DNA from: Amycolatopsis lexingtonensis
GTDB taxonomy: Bacteria > Actinomycetota > Actinomycetes > Mycobacteriales > Pseudonocardiaceae
NCBI RefSeq assembly: GCF_014873755.1
Contig: NZ_JADBEG010000001.1
Coordinates: forward strand, 7,972,501 to 8,036,500
DNA: 64,000 nucleotides
Direction: 5' to 3'
Shown here: positions 52,464-60,880 of the stretch, piece by piece
Layout: each line of letters opens with the position of its first letter
Position numbering within the stretch: the first letter of the stretch is position 1
Notes under the pieces: model-generated
The model's input: only the letters and a program-made list of their open reading frames with translations
What the model was told of the DNA's origin: nothing
Database searches by the model: none
Program-made: the position numbers and the translations under genes

Positions 52464-53345
52464 TTGGATCTGTTCGACTTCGGCAAGACGTGGGAGCTGA
52501 TCACGGAGCTCTCCGGCGTGCAGACCGCCCTGCTGGCGGCGTTGATCCTCGGTCTGGTGGCCGGGATGCTCGGCCCGCTGATCGTGATGCGGCGGATGTC
52601 GTTCGCGGTGCACGGCACGTCCGAGCTGGCGTTCACCGGCGGCGCGGCAGCCCTGCTGCTGGGGATCGGCGTCGAGTACGGCGCGCTGATCGGCGCGGTG
52701 GTGGCGGCGCTGCTGCTGGGCATCCTGGGCGCGCGCGACGCGGACCGCGACTCGGTGATCGGCGTGATCCTCTCGTTCGGCCTCGGCATGGGCGTGCTGT
52801 TCCTGTCCTTCTACAAAGGACGGTCCGGGAACAAGTTCGGGATCCTGACCGGGCAGATCATCACGATCGACTCGACGAACCTGACGTTGTTCGTGGTGTC
52901 GTCGGTGGTCGTGCTGGCGGTGCTGGCGGTGGTCTACCGGCCGCTGCTGTTCGCCTCGGTGGACCGGAACGTGGCGGTCGCGCGCGGGGTCCCGGTGAAG
53001 ACGCTGACGGTGGTGTTCGCGCTGCTGGTGGGCGTCTCGACGGCGTTGAGCGTGAAGGTCGTCGGGTCGCTGCTGGTGGTCGCGTTGATGGTGACGCCCG
53101 CCGCGGCGGCGGCCCGCGTGACCGCGTCGCCGTGGAAGGCCACGGTGCTGTCGGTGGTCTTCGCGGAGGTGTCGGCGATCGGCGGGATCGTGCTGTCCCT
53201 GGCGCCCGGCCTGCCGGTGAGCGCGTTCGTGACGGCGATTTCGTTCTTGATCTACGTCGTGTGCCGGGTGATCGCCTGGCAGCGCGACCGACGGACGCGG
53301 GTCCGGGCGGTCGACCCGGCCCCGGACCTCGTCGCGGCAGCTTGA
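52464..53345 (+). CDS. znuB: Zinc ABC transporter permease
   Basis: This 293-residue permease has about eight membrane helices and the ABC-3 family segments (MSFAVHGTSELAFTG, VKVVGSLLVVALMVTPAAAA). It begins with TTG at 52464, 3 nt after znuC, with no closer ATG, so translation is coupled. It completes the znuACB importer. Confidence 0.94.
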   Translation: MDLFDFGKTWELITELSGVQTALLAALILGLVAGMLGPLIVMRRMSFAVHGTSELAFTGGAAALLLGIGVEYGALIGAVVAALLLGILGARDADRDSVIGVILSFGLGMGVLFLSFYKGRSGNKFGILTGQIITIDSTNLTLFVVSSVVVLAVLAVVYRPLLFASVDRNVAVARGVPVKTLTVVFALLVGVSTALSVKVVGSLLVVALMVTPAAAAARVTASPWKATVLSVVFAEVSAIGGIVLSLAPGLPVSAFVTAISFLIYVVCRVIAWQRDRRTRVRAVDPAPDLVAAA

Positions 53346-53457
53346 TTGCGCGGCTTGCCCGCCATGGAGCGGTCGAGTTAGGTAACCCGAGCGGGGGACG
53401 ACGCGACACGCCACCCCTTGGGTCCCGCGCGCGCGCCGACCCCTACATGTAGTCTCT

Positions 53458-53574
53458 GGGTATCGGCGGCTCGATCATATGGTCGAGCTGCCGCTGGCGG
53501 TCTTCGACGCACAGCTCGATCCGTCGCGTTACCGGCAGTGCGCCACCCCTGGGGCACTGCCGGGATTCGTACCC
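53458..53574 (+). ncRNA. Candidate structured RNA
   Basis: The segment is closed by GGGTA/TACCC (53458-53462, 53570-53574). It contains a 12-bp hairpin with a 4-nt loop (53465-53492, one G-T pair beside an otherwise near-perfect stem) and a 9-bp hairpin (53533-53541 with 53554-53562). A weaker CGACG/CGTCG stem sits between. A classic terminator follows 7 nt later. No credible reading frame covers it. It could be a small RNA or the leader of the orphan gene at 53764; I recognise no known family. This and the neighbouring hairpins account for most of the gene-free stretch 53346-53763. Confidence 0.4.
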
Positions 53575-53581
53575 AAACAAA

Positions 53582-53613
53582 AAGTCCGAACCCCCGGCCA
53601 GGGGTTCGGACTT
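53582..53613 (+). terminator. 13-bp terminator after the candidate RNA
   Basis: AAGTCCGAACCCC (53582-53594) pairs perfectly with 53601-53613 around a 6-nt loop. It is preceded by an A-run (AAACAAAA), so on the minus strand it would have a T-rich tail; on the plus strand it ends in ACTTACC. Confidence 0.7.
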
Positions 53614-53635
53614 ACCGGTGAGCGCGCTCAGCCAG

Positions 53636-53664
53636 TAGCTTTCGAACTAGACACTTGAAAGCTA
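53636..53664. promoter_or_regulatory. Palindrome upstream of the orphan gene
   Basis: TAGCTTTC (53636-53643) and GAAAGCTA (53657-53664) are perfect 8-bp inverse repeats 100 bp before the orphan gene's start. They lie in an AT-richer stretch suitable for an operator. A CCGGA/TCCGG stem follows at about 53689-53702. Confidence 0.4.
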
Positions 53665-53763
53665 GTCTCCCGCTTGGAGAGAGTCAAACCGGAGCTATCC
53701 GGATGTGACTGGTTACACGACACAAGCTCGTGCACGGCGCGCTCCTCCCCAAGGAGAAGCGAT

Positions 53764-54393
53764 ATGACCAACAACGCCGCCGAAGTCGGCGGGTTTCAGT
53801 TCCTTGACTTCATCGTGGCAGGACCGCGACAGTCGACGCGCGTGGTGACCGACCAGAAGGAGCGTTATCTCGGCCAGCAGGGGCCGGGGTGGATTTACTA
53901 CGGGGACCTCTACGCCGGGCTGCGGGTTGCAATGGGCTCAGTCAACCCCCGAGCCAAGCTCGAGCAAGTGGTTCGGCACGCCGCGGCTGCGGACGAGAGT
54001 CGGGGACGTGCGTACGAGGAGGCGGTGGCCGGATTTTTCCGGCTCCTGCCGAAGGCGTCGACTGGCATTCCGGTCAAGCTGGAACGGTGGCAGGACGACG
54101 ACCTCACCGTCGTGATGCGGCGAATGATCGGTATCCGGCAGGCAGGCGGAAAGCAGCTATTTGTCGCCCCTTACGTGAAGGCGACTGCTCTCGATCAGAA
54201 TGGTGCCGACGTGCTGTTGTACCTGATGGAGAGCGTCCTCGATCAAGCGTTGCCTGGCGCTACTCCAGTGGTGTGGGATCTGCGACAGGGGCGAGAGTTC
54301 AAGCTTCGACGCAACACCAACCGGACGGCGTTGGAACAGCACGTTCGTGCTCAGGCCAAGGCGTACATGTACGTCTGGAACACCGCCGCGTAG
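53764..54393 (+). CDS. Unknown orphan protein, lower GC
   Basis: This 209-residue soluble protein is not recognised. It contains FQFLDFIVAGPRQSTRVV, a GPGWIYYGDLYAGLRVAMGS segment, a helical AAADESRGRAYEEAVAGFF region, and a basic C-terminus (EFKLRRNTNRTALEQHV). It has no signal or membrane segment. An AAGGAGAAG ribosome site supports ATG 53764. Codon choice is less GC-rich than that of flanking genes, suggesting transfer. A perfect 36-bp palindrome follows the stop. It resembles the inserted gene at 42984 in base composition but shares no visible sequence with it. Confidence 0.7.
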   Translation: MTNNAAEVGGFQFLDFIVAGPRQSTRVVTDQKERYLGQQGPGWIYYGDLYAGLRVAMGSVNPRAKLEQVVRHAAAADESRGRAYEEAVAGFFRLLPKASTGIPVKLERWQDDDLTVVMRRMIGIRQAGGKQLFVAPYVKATALDQNGADVLLYLMESVLDQALPGATPVVWDLRQGREFKLRRNTNRTALEQHVRAQAKAYMYVWNTAA

Positions 54394-54401
54394 TGCTCGA
54401 G

Positions 54402-54437
54402 CCTTGTGGGCCGGCAGCGCGCTGCCGGCCCACAAGG
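54402..54437. terminator. 36-bp perfect palindrome between convergent genes
   Basis: The 18-bp arms (CCTTGTGGGCCGGCAGCG and its inverse) are perfect with no spacer, between the orphan gene stop and the end of the first DUF445 gene. It probably terminates both transcripts. Confidence 0.8.
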
Positions 54438-54439
54438 GG

Positions 54440-55648
54440 TCAGCCGAGCATCAGCAGGACCTGCAGCTCACCCACGACGAACCCGATCACACCGCCGACG
54501 GCGATGAGCTTCCACTCGTCCTGCCGGAACGCGGGCCGCAGGAGCCCCTCGAATTCGAGGGGCGTCAGCGCCAGCATCCGCTGCTCGATGACCTTCGCGA
54601 CGTCCATCGCCTCGGTCAGGTAGCCCTCGGCGTACCGGGCCGTGTCGGGCAGCTGCTCCAGCGCCTTCAACGCCGCCGCGTGCTTCATCTCCTTCAGCCG
54701 CGTGCCGCCGACCGTCCAGGAGAGGGGCATCTGCTTGTCGACCGCGTCGGAAACGAGGTGCTCGACCAGCGCGGCCAGGCGGTCGGCGCGGGGGCCGCGC
54801 AGCACGGCGTCCAGCAGGTTCTGGACCGTCAGGACCTCGGTCGCGATCAGCTCGCCGTACTGCCGCGCCACCTCCGCGCGCCGCCGCTGGAACTTGCCCT
54901 GGAAGATCACCCGCCCGACGCGGACCGGCTCGCGCGGGACGAAGATCAGCTTGATCGCCAGCCAGTCGGTGAACAGCCCGATCGCGCCGCCGAAGATCGG
55001 GAGCACCCACGGCTCGCGCGTGAACGCCCAGACGATCGTCTGCACCAGGCCCAGCCCGAAGCCGAAGTAGATGCCCATCCGCGCGATGAACGCCATCTCC
55101 GGGCGGGACGTCTCGCGGATCAGCCGCACCAGCAGGGCCTTGTCGCGGGTCAGGCGCTGGACCGTCATGTGCTGGACGTCGAGAACCTCGTCGAGGTGCT
55201 CGCGGACGTCGTCGAGGAACTCCCGCACCAGCTTCGGCGCCGACGCCTGGACCTGCTTGATCAGCATTTCCTGGGCCAGCGTCGGCATGACCTCCCACAG
55301 CCGCGGGTGGTGCTCGGCGAGCACCTCGCGCGCGATGTGGTCGACCGCGCGCAGCAGCGGCTGCTCCAGCTCGGTCGTGATGATCACCGGGTCGATCCGG
55401 TCGAGCACTTCGCGCAGGTCGAGGAGGTTCTCGGTCAGCAGCTCGGTGGCGACCGCCGCCATCCGGCCGCCGTGTTTCGGGACGACGCCCTGCCAGCCGA
55501 GCAGCGGCGGGATCCCGATGAACTCCAGGGGCCGGAACATCATCTCGATGGCCACGCGCTTGGTGACGTAGCCGATCAGCGCCGCGATGAACGGCATCGC
55601 CGCGTACACCGGCCAGTGCCGGGCGAGGTCGTGCAGGACAGCGTCCAC
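54440..55648 (-). CDS. DUF445 membrane protein, copy 3
   Basis: This 402-residue protein has an N-terminal membrane segment (PVYAAMPFIAALIGYVTKRVAIEMMF), a large helical amphipathic middle, a second hydrophobic pair near 215-255, and a C-terminal membrane segment (EWKLIAVGGVIGFVVGELQVLL). This is the DUF445/YjiN-like layout. The start is GTG at 55648 with a GGGAGG site. It is the last of three tandem paralogues on this strand. The function is unknown, perhaps membrane organisation. Confidence 0.85.
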   Translation of the reverse strand: MDAVLHDLARHWPVYAAMPFIAALIGYVTKRVAIEMMFRPLEFIGIPPLLGWQGVVPKHGGRMAAVATELLTENLLDLREVLDRIDPVIITTELEQPLLRAVDHIAREVLAEHHPRLWEVMPTLAQEMLIKQVQASAPKLVREFLDDVREHLDEVLDVQHMTVQRLTRDKALLVRLIRETSRPEMAFIARMGIYFGFGLGLVQTIVWAFTREPWVLPIFGGAIGLFTDWLAIKLIFVPREPVRVGRVIFQGKFQRRRAEVARQYGELIATEVLTVQNLLDAVLRGPRADRLAALVEHLVSDAVDKQMPLSWTVGGTRLKEMKHAAALKALEQLPDTARYAEGYLTEAMDVAKVIEQRMLALTPLEFEGLLRPAFRQDEWKLIAVGGVIGFVVGELQVLLMLG

Positions 55649-55688
55649 CCCGACCTCCCTCGCAGTCCCGAGAGCGAAACCGTACCGG

Positions 55689-56897
55689 CTAGCCCAGCAG
55701 CGCGAGCACCTGCAGTTCGCCAACGAGCCCGCCGATCACCGCGCCGACCGCGATCAGCTTCCACTCGTCCTGCCGGAACGCCGGCCGCAGCAGCTGCTCG
55801 AACTCGAGCGCGCTCAGCTTCCGCATCCGCTCGACGATCGTGTTGCGCACGTCGAGGGCGTTGATCGCGTAGTTCTCCGCGTACCGGATCGTCTCCGGGA
55901 CGCGCTCCGCGGCCTTCGCCGCCGCCGTCTGCTTCATCTCCTGGAACTTCTTCGTGCCCACGGCGATGGCGACGAACGGCTTGACCACGCTGGCCTGCGC
56001 GTCGATCGTCTTCTGCACCTCGCGGGTGATCATCGCGAACAGCTTGTCGGACTTCGGCCCGCGCAGCACGGCCTCCAGCAGGTTGGGAATGGTGATGATC
56101 TCGCGCGCGATCATGTCGCCGTAGTCGGCGGCCACCTGGTCGCGGCGCTTCTGGAAGACGCCCTGCCAGGTGTAGACGCCGAAGAACCGGCGCGGCTCGC
56201 GGGGCAGGAAGATCATCTTGAGGGCCAGCCAGTCGGTGAGCCAGCCGATGCCGAGGCCGAACAGCGGGAGCACGATCGGCGACTTCGTCAGCGCCCACAC
56301 GACCAGCTGCACGCAGCCGAGGCTGAACCCGAACCAGATCCCGGAGCGGGCGATGAACCGCATCTCCGGCCGGGAGATGTCGCGGATCAGCCGGTTCAGC
56401 AGCGCTTTGTCGCGGACGAGGTTCGTCACGACCATGTGCTTGAGGTCGAGGACGTCCTCGATGTTGTCGGCGATCTCCCGCATGATCTTGGTGATCGCCT
56501 TCGGCGCTTCGGCCTGGACGCGCTTGAGCAGCAGCTGCTGAGCGCCGTTCGGCAGGACCTCCCACAGCCGGGGTTGGTAGGTCTCCATCACCTCGCGGGT
56601 GACGTCCTCGACGACGCGCAGCAGCGGCTGCTCGATCTCCTTCGCCACCTGCGCCGGGTCGAGCCGGGCGAAGATCTCCTTGGGGTCGACGAGGTTGGTG
56701 GTCAGCATCTCGGTGGCGGTGGCCGCCATGCGCTCGGCGTTGGCCGGCAGCACCCCCTGCCAGCCGAAGGGTTTGACGCCGACGAACTCGAGGGGCCGGA
56801 ACATCATCTCGATGGCGACGCGCTTGGTGACGTACCCGATCAGCGCCGCGATGAACGGCATGGTGACGTACACCTGCCAGTGCGTGCCGAAGTCCAC
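55689..56897 (-). CDS. DUF445 membrane protein, copy 2
   Basis: This 402-residue protein aligns along its full length with its neighbours: VTMPFIAALIGYVTKRVAIEMMFRPLEF, then EIFARLDP, PQRLWEVLP-type helices and a final DEWKLIAVGAVIGGLVGEL. It begins with GTG at 56897, with only a weak ribosome site. The gene is separated by 23 bp from copy 1 and 40 bp from copy 3, so all three are probably one operon. The function is unknown. Confidence 0.85.
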   Translation of the reverse strand: MDFGTHWQVYVTMPFIAALIGYVTKRVAIEMMFRPLEFVGVKPFGWQGVLPANAERMAATATEMLTTNLVDPKEIFARLDPAQVAKEIEQPLLRVVEDVTREVMETYQPRLWEVLPNGAQQLLLKRVQAEAPKAITKIMREIADNIEDVLDLKHMVVTNLVRDKALLNRLIRDISRPEMRFIARSGIWFGFSLGCVQLVVWALTKSPIVLPLFGLGIGWLTDWLALKMIFLPREPRRFFGVYTWQGVFQKRRDQVAADYGDMIAREIITIPNLLEAVLRGPKSDKLFAMITREVQKTIDAQASVVKPFVAIAVGTKKFQEMKQTAAAKAAERVPETIRYAENYAINALDVRNTIVERMRKLSALEFEQLLRPAFRQDEWKLIAVGAVIGGLVGELQVLALLG

Positions 56898-56920
56898 CCG
56901 CGCACGCTATCGGCCCGTGA

Positions 56921-58150
56921 TCAGTGCAGCAGGAGCAGCACCTGGAGTTCACCCACCAGGCCACCGATGACCGCCCCGACGGCGATGAGCTTCCATTCGT
57001 CCTGCTTGAAGGCCGGCCGCAGGATCCCCTCGAACTCGATGGGCGTCAGCTGCTGCATCTTCTCGACGATCGTGTTCCGGACGTCGAGGGCGCCGGTGGC
57101 GTAGCTCTCGACGTGCTTCACCGTTTCGGGGAGGTACGCGATGACCTTCTCCGCCGCCGCGCGCTTCATCTCCTGGTACTGCCGGCCGCCGATGGTGAGC
57201 GCGACGAGCGGCTTGGCGATGCTCGCCTGCTGGTCGACGGTGCGCTGGACCTCGCGGGTGATCATCGCGAACAGCTTGTCGGCGCGCGGCCCGGTGAGCA
57301 CGGCCTCCAGCACGTTCCGCACGGTGAGCACCTCGTCGGCGATCAGCGCGCCGTAGTCGGCGGCGACCTCCTGGCGGCGCTTCTGGAACATGCCCTGCCA
57401 GCGGAAGAAGCCGAACCCGCGCGGCTCGCGCGGGTAGAAGATCATCTTGAGCGCGAGCCAGTCCGTGACGAACCCCGTGACGAAACCGAAGATCGGCATG
57501 ATGAGCGGCTGTTTGGTCAGCGCCCACGCGACGAACTGGACGAGCCCGATCACGAACCCGAACCAGATCCCGGACCGCGCGATGAACTTGAACTCGGGCG
57601 CGGCGACCTCGCGGATCAGCCGGCAGGTCAGCGACTTGTCGCGGACCATCGCCCCGATGAGCATGTCGTTGACGTCGAGGACGTCGTCGATGTTGGCCGA
57701 GACCTCCCGCATCAGCCGCTTGACGACGGCCGGCGCCTGCGCCTGTACCTGCTCGACGAGCAGCCGCTGCGCCCGCGCCGGCAGCAGTTCCCAGAGGCGC
57801 GGCTGGTAGGTCTCCATGACTTCGCGGGTGACTTCTTCGACGGCCTTGAGCAGCGGCGGTTCGAGCTCTTTGACCATTTCCTCCGGATCGAGCCTGCTGA
57901 AGATCTCCTGCGGGTCGACGAGGTTTCGGGTCAGCAGGTCGACGGCGGTGGTGGCCATCCGCCGCGCGTTCGCCGGGATGACGCCCTGCCAGCCGAGGAA
58001 CGGCCGGATCCCGACGAAGTCGAGGGGCCGGAACATCATCTCGATCGCCACCCGTTTGGTCAGGTAGCCGATCAGGGCGGCGATGAGCGGCATGGTGGCG
58101 TAGACGTGCCAGTGCGCGCCGATGTCCGCGAGGATCGCCTGGATGTCCAC
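56921..58150 (-). CDS. DUF445 membrane protein, copy 1
   Basis: This 409-residue member leads the tandem set. It has the same opening (YATMPLIAALIGYLTKRVAIEMMFRPLDFVG) and ending (EWKLIAVGAVIGGLVGELQVLLLLH). The GTG start has a GAGGAGG site. It is divergent from the DivIVA-like gene across 123 bp, suggesting linked roles at the envelope. The conserved EMMFRPL motif after the first membrane segment is shared by all three copies and probably marks the functional core. Confidence 0.86.
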   Translation of the reverse strand: MDIQAILADIGAHWHVYATMPLIAALIGYLTKRVAIEMMFRPLDFVGIRPFLGWQGVIPANARRMATTAVDLLTRNLVDPQEIFSRLDPEEMVKELEPPLLKAVEEVTREVMETYQPRLWELLPARAQRLLVEQVQAQAPAVVKRLMREVSANIDDVLDVNDMLIGAMVRDKSLTCRLIREVAAPEFKFIARSGIWFGFVIGLVQFVAWALTKQPLIMPIFGFVTGFVTDWLALKMIFYPREPRGFGFFRWQGMFQKRRQEVAADYGALIADEVLTVRNVLEAVLTGPRADKLFAMITREVQRTVDQQASIAKPLVALTIGGRQYQEMKRAAAEKVIAYLPETVKHVESYATGALDVRNTIVEKMQQLTPIEFEGILRPAFKQDEWKLIAVGAVIGGLVGELQVLLLLH

Positions 58151-58279
58151 AGTGGCCTCCTCGCGTCAACCGCTGGTCAACAACGGTCAGGATGCCATGC
58201 GTCACCGGGGGTTCCAAAATCCGTGATGCATCCGTTTGGCGGTACGTGCGGACGGTCCCCGGCTCACTAAGGTGTGCCG

Positions 58280-59194
58280 ATGGTCGCGCCTGAGAAGCCC
58301 CAGTCCGCCCCGAAGACCACCCAGTTCGCGGTCGGTGTCCGCGGCTACAACCAGCGCCAGGTCGACGAGCGTCTCGCCGAACTGACCAAGGAGATGCGCG
58401 AAACGTCGCGCAGCCGCGACGAAGCCGTCGCGACGTCCTCGGACCTCTCGAAAGCCCTCGCGTACGCGCAGAAGGAGCTGGCCGAGACGAAGGCCGCCCT
58501 CGCGCGGATGAGCTCGAGCCCGTCCGGCGCCGGCGCGATGGCCGAGCGCGTCCGCATGATGATGCAGCTCGCCGAGGAGGAGATCGCCGACCTGCGCGCG
58601 GCCGCCGAAGCCGACGCGGCGTCGACCCGCGACCAGGCCGACAAGTACGCGCACGAAACCCGCCGCACGGCCGACAAGCTCGCGAAGGACGCGGAGGAAG
58701 AGCGCGCCCGGCTGCTGTCGGAGGCGAAGGGCGAGATCGAGAAGCTGAACGCGGCGGCGGGCGCGAAGCGCGTCGAGCAGGCCGCGGCGGCGGAGCGGGC
58801 CCGCAAGGAAGCGGACGCGAAGGCCGAAGCGGCGGCGGCTGCGGCCCGCCAGGAAGCCGACCGGGTGGCTTCGGAGGAGCTGGCGCGGAAGAAGAAGGCG
58901 TTCGAGGACGAGGTCGCGCGGAAGCAGCAGGAGACGGAGTCGGCGTTGCGGTCGGCGCGGGCTCAGCAGGCGGAAGCCGATCAGAACCGGAAACTCGCGC
59001 TCGATCTGCGCAAGAAGGTCGCCGAGCGGATCGCGGCTACGGATGTCGCGGTCCAGGAAGCCATGCGGCTGCTGGCTCCGGTGGAGGAGGCTTCGGGGAA
59101 CGGGGACCGCAAGCCCAGCCCGGCTCCTTCTGCTGCTCCGGCTCCGGCTCCCGCGGCGAAGACGCCTACCTCGGCTCCGGCGGCCAAGGGCTGA
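58280..59194 (+). CDS. DivIVA/Wag31-like coiled-coil protein
   Basis: This 304-residue protein starts with a DivIVA-type membrane-curvature motif (FAVGVRGYNQRQVDERLAEL). It continues as an almost unbroken coiled coil (about 30-260, Ala/Glu/Lys/Arg heptads) and ends in a Pro/Ala-rich tail. Such proteins sit at poles or septa and organise cell-wall growth. It is shorter in its first domain than Wag31 and is probably a paralogue. GTG 58274 is an alternative start; a CACTAAGGT sequence just upstream suggests a leaderless transcript. Confidence 0.8.
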   Translation: MVAPEKPQSAPKTTQFAVGVRGYNQRQVDERLAELTKEMRETSRSRDEAVATSSDLSKALAYAQKELAETKAALARMSSSPSGAGAMAERVRMMMQLAEEEIADLRAAAEADAASTRDQADKYAHETRRTADKLAKDAEEERARLLSEAKGEIEKLNAAAGAKRVEQAAAAERARKEADAKAEAAAAAARQEADRVASEELARKKKAFEDEVARKQQETESALRSARAQQAEADQNRKLALDLRKKVAERIAATDVAVQEAMRLLAPVEEASGNGDRKPSPAPSAAPAPAPAAKTPTSAPAAKG

Positions 59195-59282
59195 GCAGCG
59201 GACGCGACCCGCGGAGTTTTCCTGGCCCGGCTCGGCGTCTCGTCGAGGCGCCGGGCCCACTCCGTTTCCGGGGCTCGCCGAG

Positions 59283-59305
59283 GTCGCGAATGACTCATTG
59301 GCGAC
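59283..59305. repeat. 23-nt palindromic element, distant copy
   Basis: The arms GTCGCGAATGA and TCATTGGCGAC around a central C match at 10 of 11 positions. The length and centre match the cluster at 3721-3946, 55 kb away. Confidence 0.6.
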
Positions 59306-59349
59306 ACTGCAAAGCCCACCTCAGCTCCGACGGCGCAGGCCAGCCGGAG

Positions 59350-59388
59350 TTGTCCACAGTTCCCGCGGACCCCGCCGAGTTGTCCACA
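59350..59388 (+). promoter_or_regulatory. Two perfect DnaA boxes
   Basis: TTGTCCACA occurs at 59350-59358 and 59380-59388, in the same orientation and exactly 30 bp apart. This is the preferred actinobacterial DnaA box. They lie in the 294-bp gap (59195-59488) between the DivIVA-like gene and the aldolase, with GCGG/CCGC and CCGGA/TCCGG inverted repeats around them. Too few boxes are present for an origin; replication-linked regulation or DnaA titration is likelier. Confidence 0.7.
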
Positions 59389-59488
59389 GATTTCCGGAAC
59401 CGCCGTTTTGGCAGGTAGGAGCCGATAGACTGGACAAGGGCCGCCCCCCGGAGGAGGGCGGGGGCGTGTCTGGACCAGAGTGGTGTGC

Positions 59489-60139
59489 ATGATCCTCGAG
59501 ACCGAGCGGGCCACCGTGTGCGCGTACGCCCGCCGGATGGTCGGTGACGGCCTCGTCGTCGGTACTTCCGGGAACGTGTCCGTGCGGGCCGGTGACCTCG
59601 TCGCCGTCACGCCGACCGGGGTCGCGTATTCGAGCATGACGCCGGCGGACGTCGCCGTCGTCGATCTCGGCGGGCAGGTCGTCGACGGCACGCTCAAGCC
59701 GACCAGTGAGCTGCCGATGCACCTGTCGGTCTACTGGGACGTGCGCGACCCGGACGGCGAGCCCGTGACCGCGGTCGTCCACACGCACGCGCCGCACGCC
59801 ACCGCCGCGTCGACGCTCGTGCGCGAGCTGCCGCCGATCCACTACATGATCGCCACGATCGGCCCGTCGGTGCGCGTCGCGCGCTACGCGACGTACGGCA
59901 CCCCCGAGCTGGCCACCGCGGTGCTCGAGGCACTGGACGGCCGCCGGGGGTGCCTGATGGCCAACCACGGCACGCTCACCTACGGCGACGGCCTGGAAGC
60001 CGCCTACCACCGCGCGCAACAGCTCGAGTGGGCGTGCCGCGTGTGGCTGCTCGCGCAGAGCGCCGGCCGGCCGAGCCTGCTCCCGCCGCCCGAGGTGGCG
60101 AAGGTCGTCGACCGGCTGCGCGGCTACGGGCAGGGTTAG
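59489..60139 (+). CDS. Class II aldolase/adducin-family protein
   Basis: This 216-residue enzyme has the family layout: GTSGNVSVR phosphate loop near residue 28, ELPMHLSVY, zinc HTHAPH, and MANHGTLTYG with the third zinc His. It resembles L-fuculose-phosphate or ribulose-phosphate aldolases/epimerases. The substrate is unclear and no sugar kinase is adjacent. The ATG at 59489 is used; it follows DnaA boxes by about 100 bp. Its stop overlaps the convergent HD-domain gene by 4 nt. Confidence 0.9.
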   Translation: MILETERATVCAYARRMVGDGLVVGTSGNVSVRAGDLVAVTPTGVAYSSMTPADVAVVDLGGQVVDGTLKPTSELPMHLSVYWDVRDPDGEPVTAVVHTHAPHATAASTLVRELPPIHYMIATIGPSVRVARYATYGTPELATAVLEALDGRRGCLMANHGTLTYGDGLEAAYHRAQQLEWACRVWLLAQSAGRPSLLPPPEVAKVVDRLRGYGQG

Positions 60140-60807
60140 GACGCCAGCGCGTCGACCTCGTGCACCGCGTCCAGCAGCTCCACCACCGTCGGGTCGTCGA
60201 CCGCCTCCTTGATGCACTGCCACAGCTGGAGGTTCGCCGTCGCCCAGCGCGAGTACGTCGCGGCCGCCTCCGGGTTGTAGAAGTAGTAACCCTCGTCGTG
60301 GACGTCGCACTGCTCGCCGACGATCTTGTTCGCCAGCTCGCGCAGGCTCAGCCCGTTCTCGCGCAGGTACCGGTGGGCCAGCACCACCGGCGTCACCGGG
60401 AGCGCCTTGAACAACGTGTCCGCGTCGCTCAGCGCCTGCGCCTCCAGCGAAATGTCGCGGCCGCGGGTGGCCATTTCCGCTTCGTCGACGATCTCGTCGA
60501 TCCACCGCGAAACGTGCGGCGGCACCCCGCATTCGGCGAGGATTTCCAGACGGAGGTTCCGGCCCGCCGACGCGGGTGAGTTCCGGAGCACCAGGTAGTT
60601 GACGTCGTGCACGAGCGCGGCCACTTCGACCACGGCGGGGTCGGCCCCGTTGTGGCGGGCGAAGCCACCTGCTTTCGCGCGGACGAAACTGACGTGGTGC
60701 CAGCCGTGGAACTGCAGCCGCTCGGCGTACTGGCGGCAAAGCCGGTGGACCCGGTCTTCGACGACGTCGACGATCACGTGGTCGATCGTGCTTTCCTGCG
60801 TGCGCAT
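60136..60807 (-). CDS. HD-domain phosphohydrolase
   Basis: This 223-residue protein has the HD signature: a His in FHGWHHVSFV (near residue 37), then VAALVHDVNYL (His-Asp near 67-68) and a later SDADTLFKAL with the final Asp. It may act on nucleotides or (p)ppGpp-like molecules, but specificity is unknown. It is convergent with the aldolase, and its start faces a short AT-richer gap before the cupin gene. Confidence 0.85.
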   Translation of the reverse strand: MRTQESTIDHVIVDVVEDRVHRLCRQYAERLQFHGWHHVSFVRAKAGGFARHNGADPAVVEVAALVHDVNYLVLRNSPASAGRNLRLEILAECGVPPHVSRWIDEIVDEAEMATRGRDISLEAQALSDADTLFKALPVTPVVLAHRYLRENGLSLRELANKIVGEQCDVHDEGYYFYNPEAAATYSRWATANLQLWQCIKEAVDDPTVVELLDAVHEVDALAS

Positions 60808-60880
60808 ACACCTCTCCCATCCCGGCCGTGGTGTTCAGACGGGTGGAGTAATGGTAAGCGCCGCTGACGCCGGTGTGTAG

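Noticed and set aside
53582..53613. tRNA 3' end or attB site, suggested by a GGTTCG sequence
   Set aside because: The sequence is part of a perfect terminator hairpin and no cloverleaf can be drawn.
53418..53621. 67-codon frame over the structured stretch before the orphan gene
   Set aside because: It has no ribosome site, runs through hairpins and a terminator, and its product has no protein-like features.
59350..59388. Replication origin
   Set aside because: Only two DnaA boxes are present and none of dnaA, dnaN or an AT-rich unwinding region is nearby.
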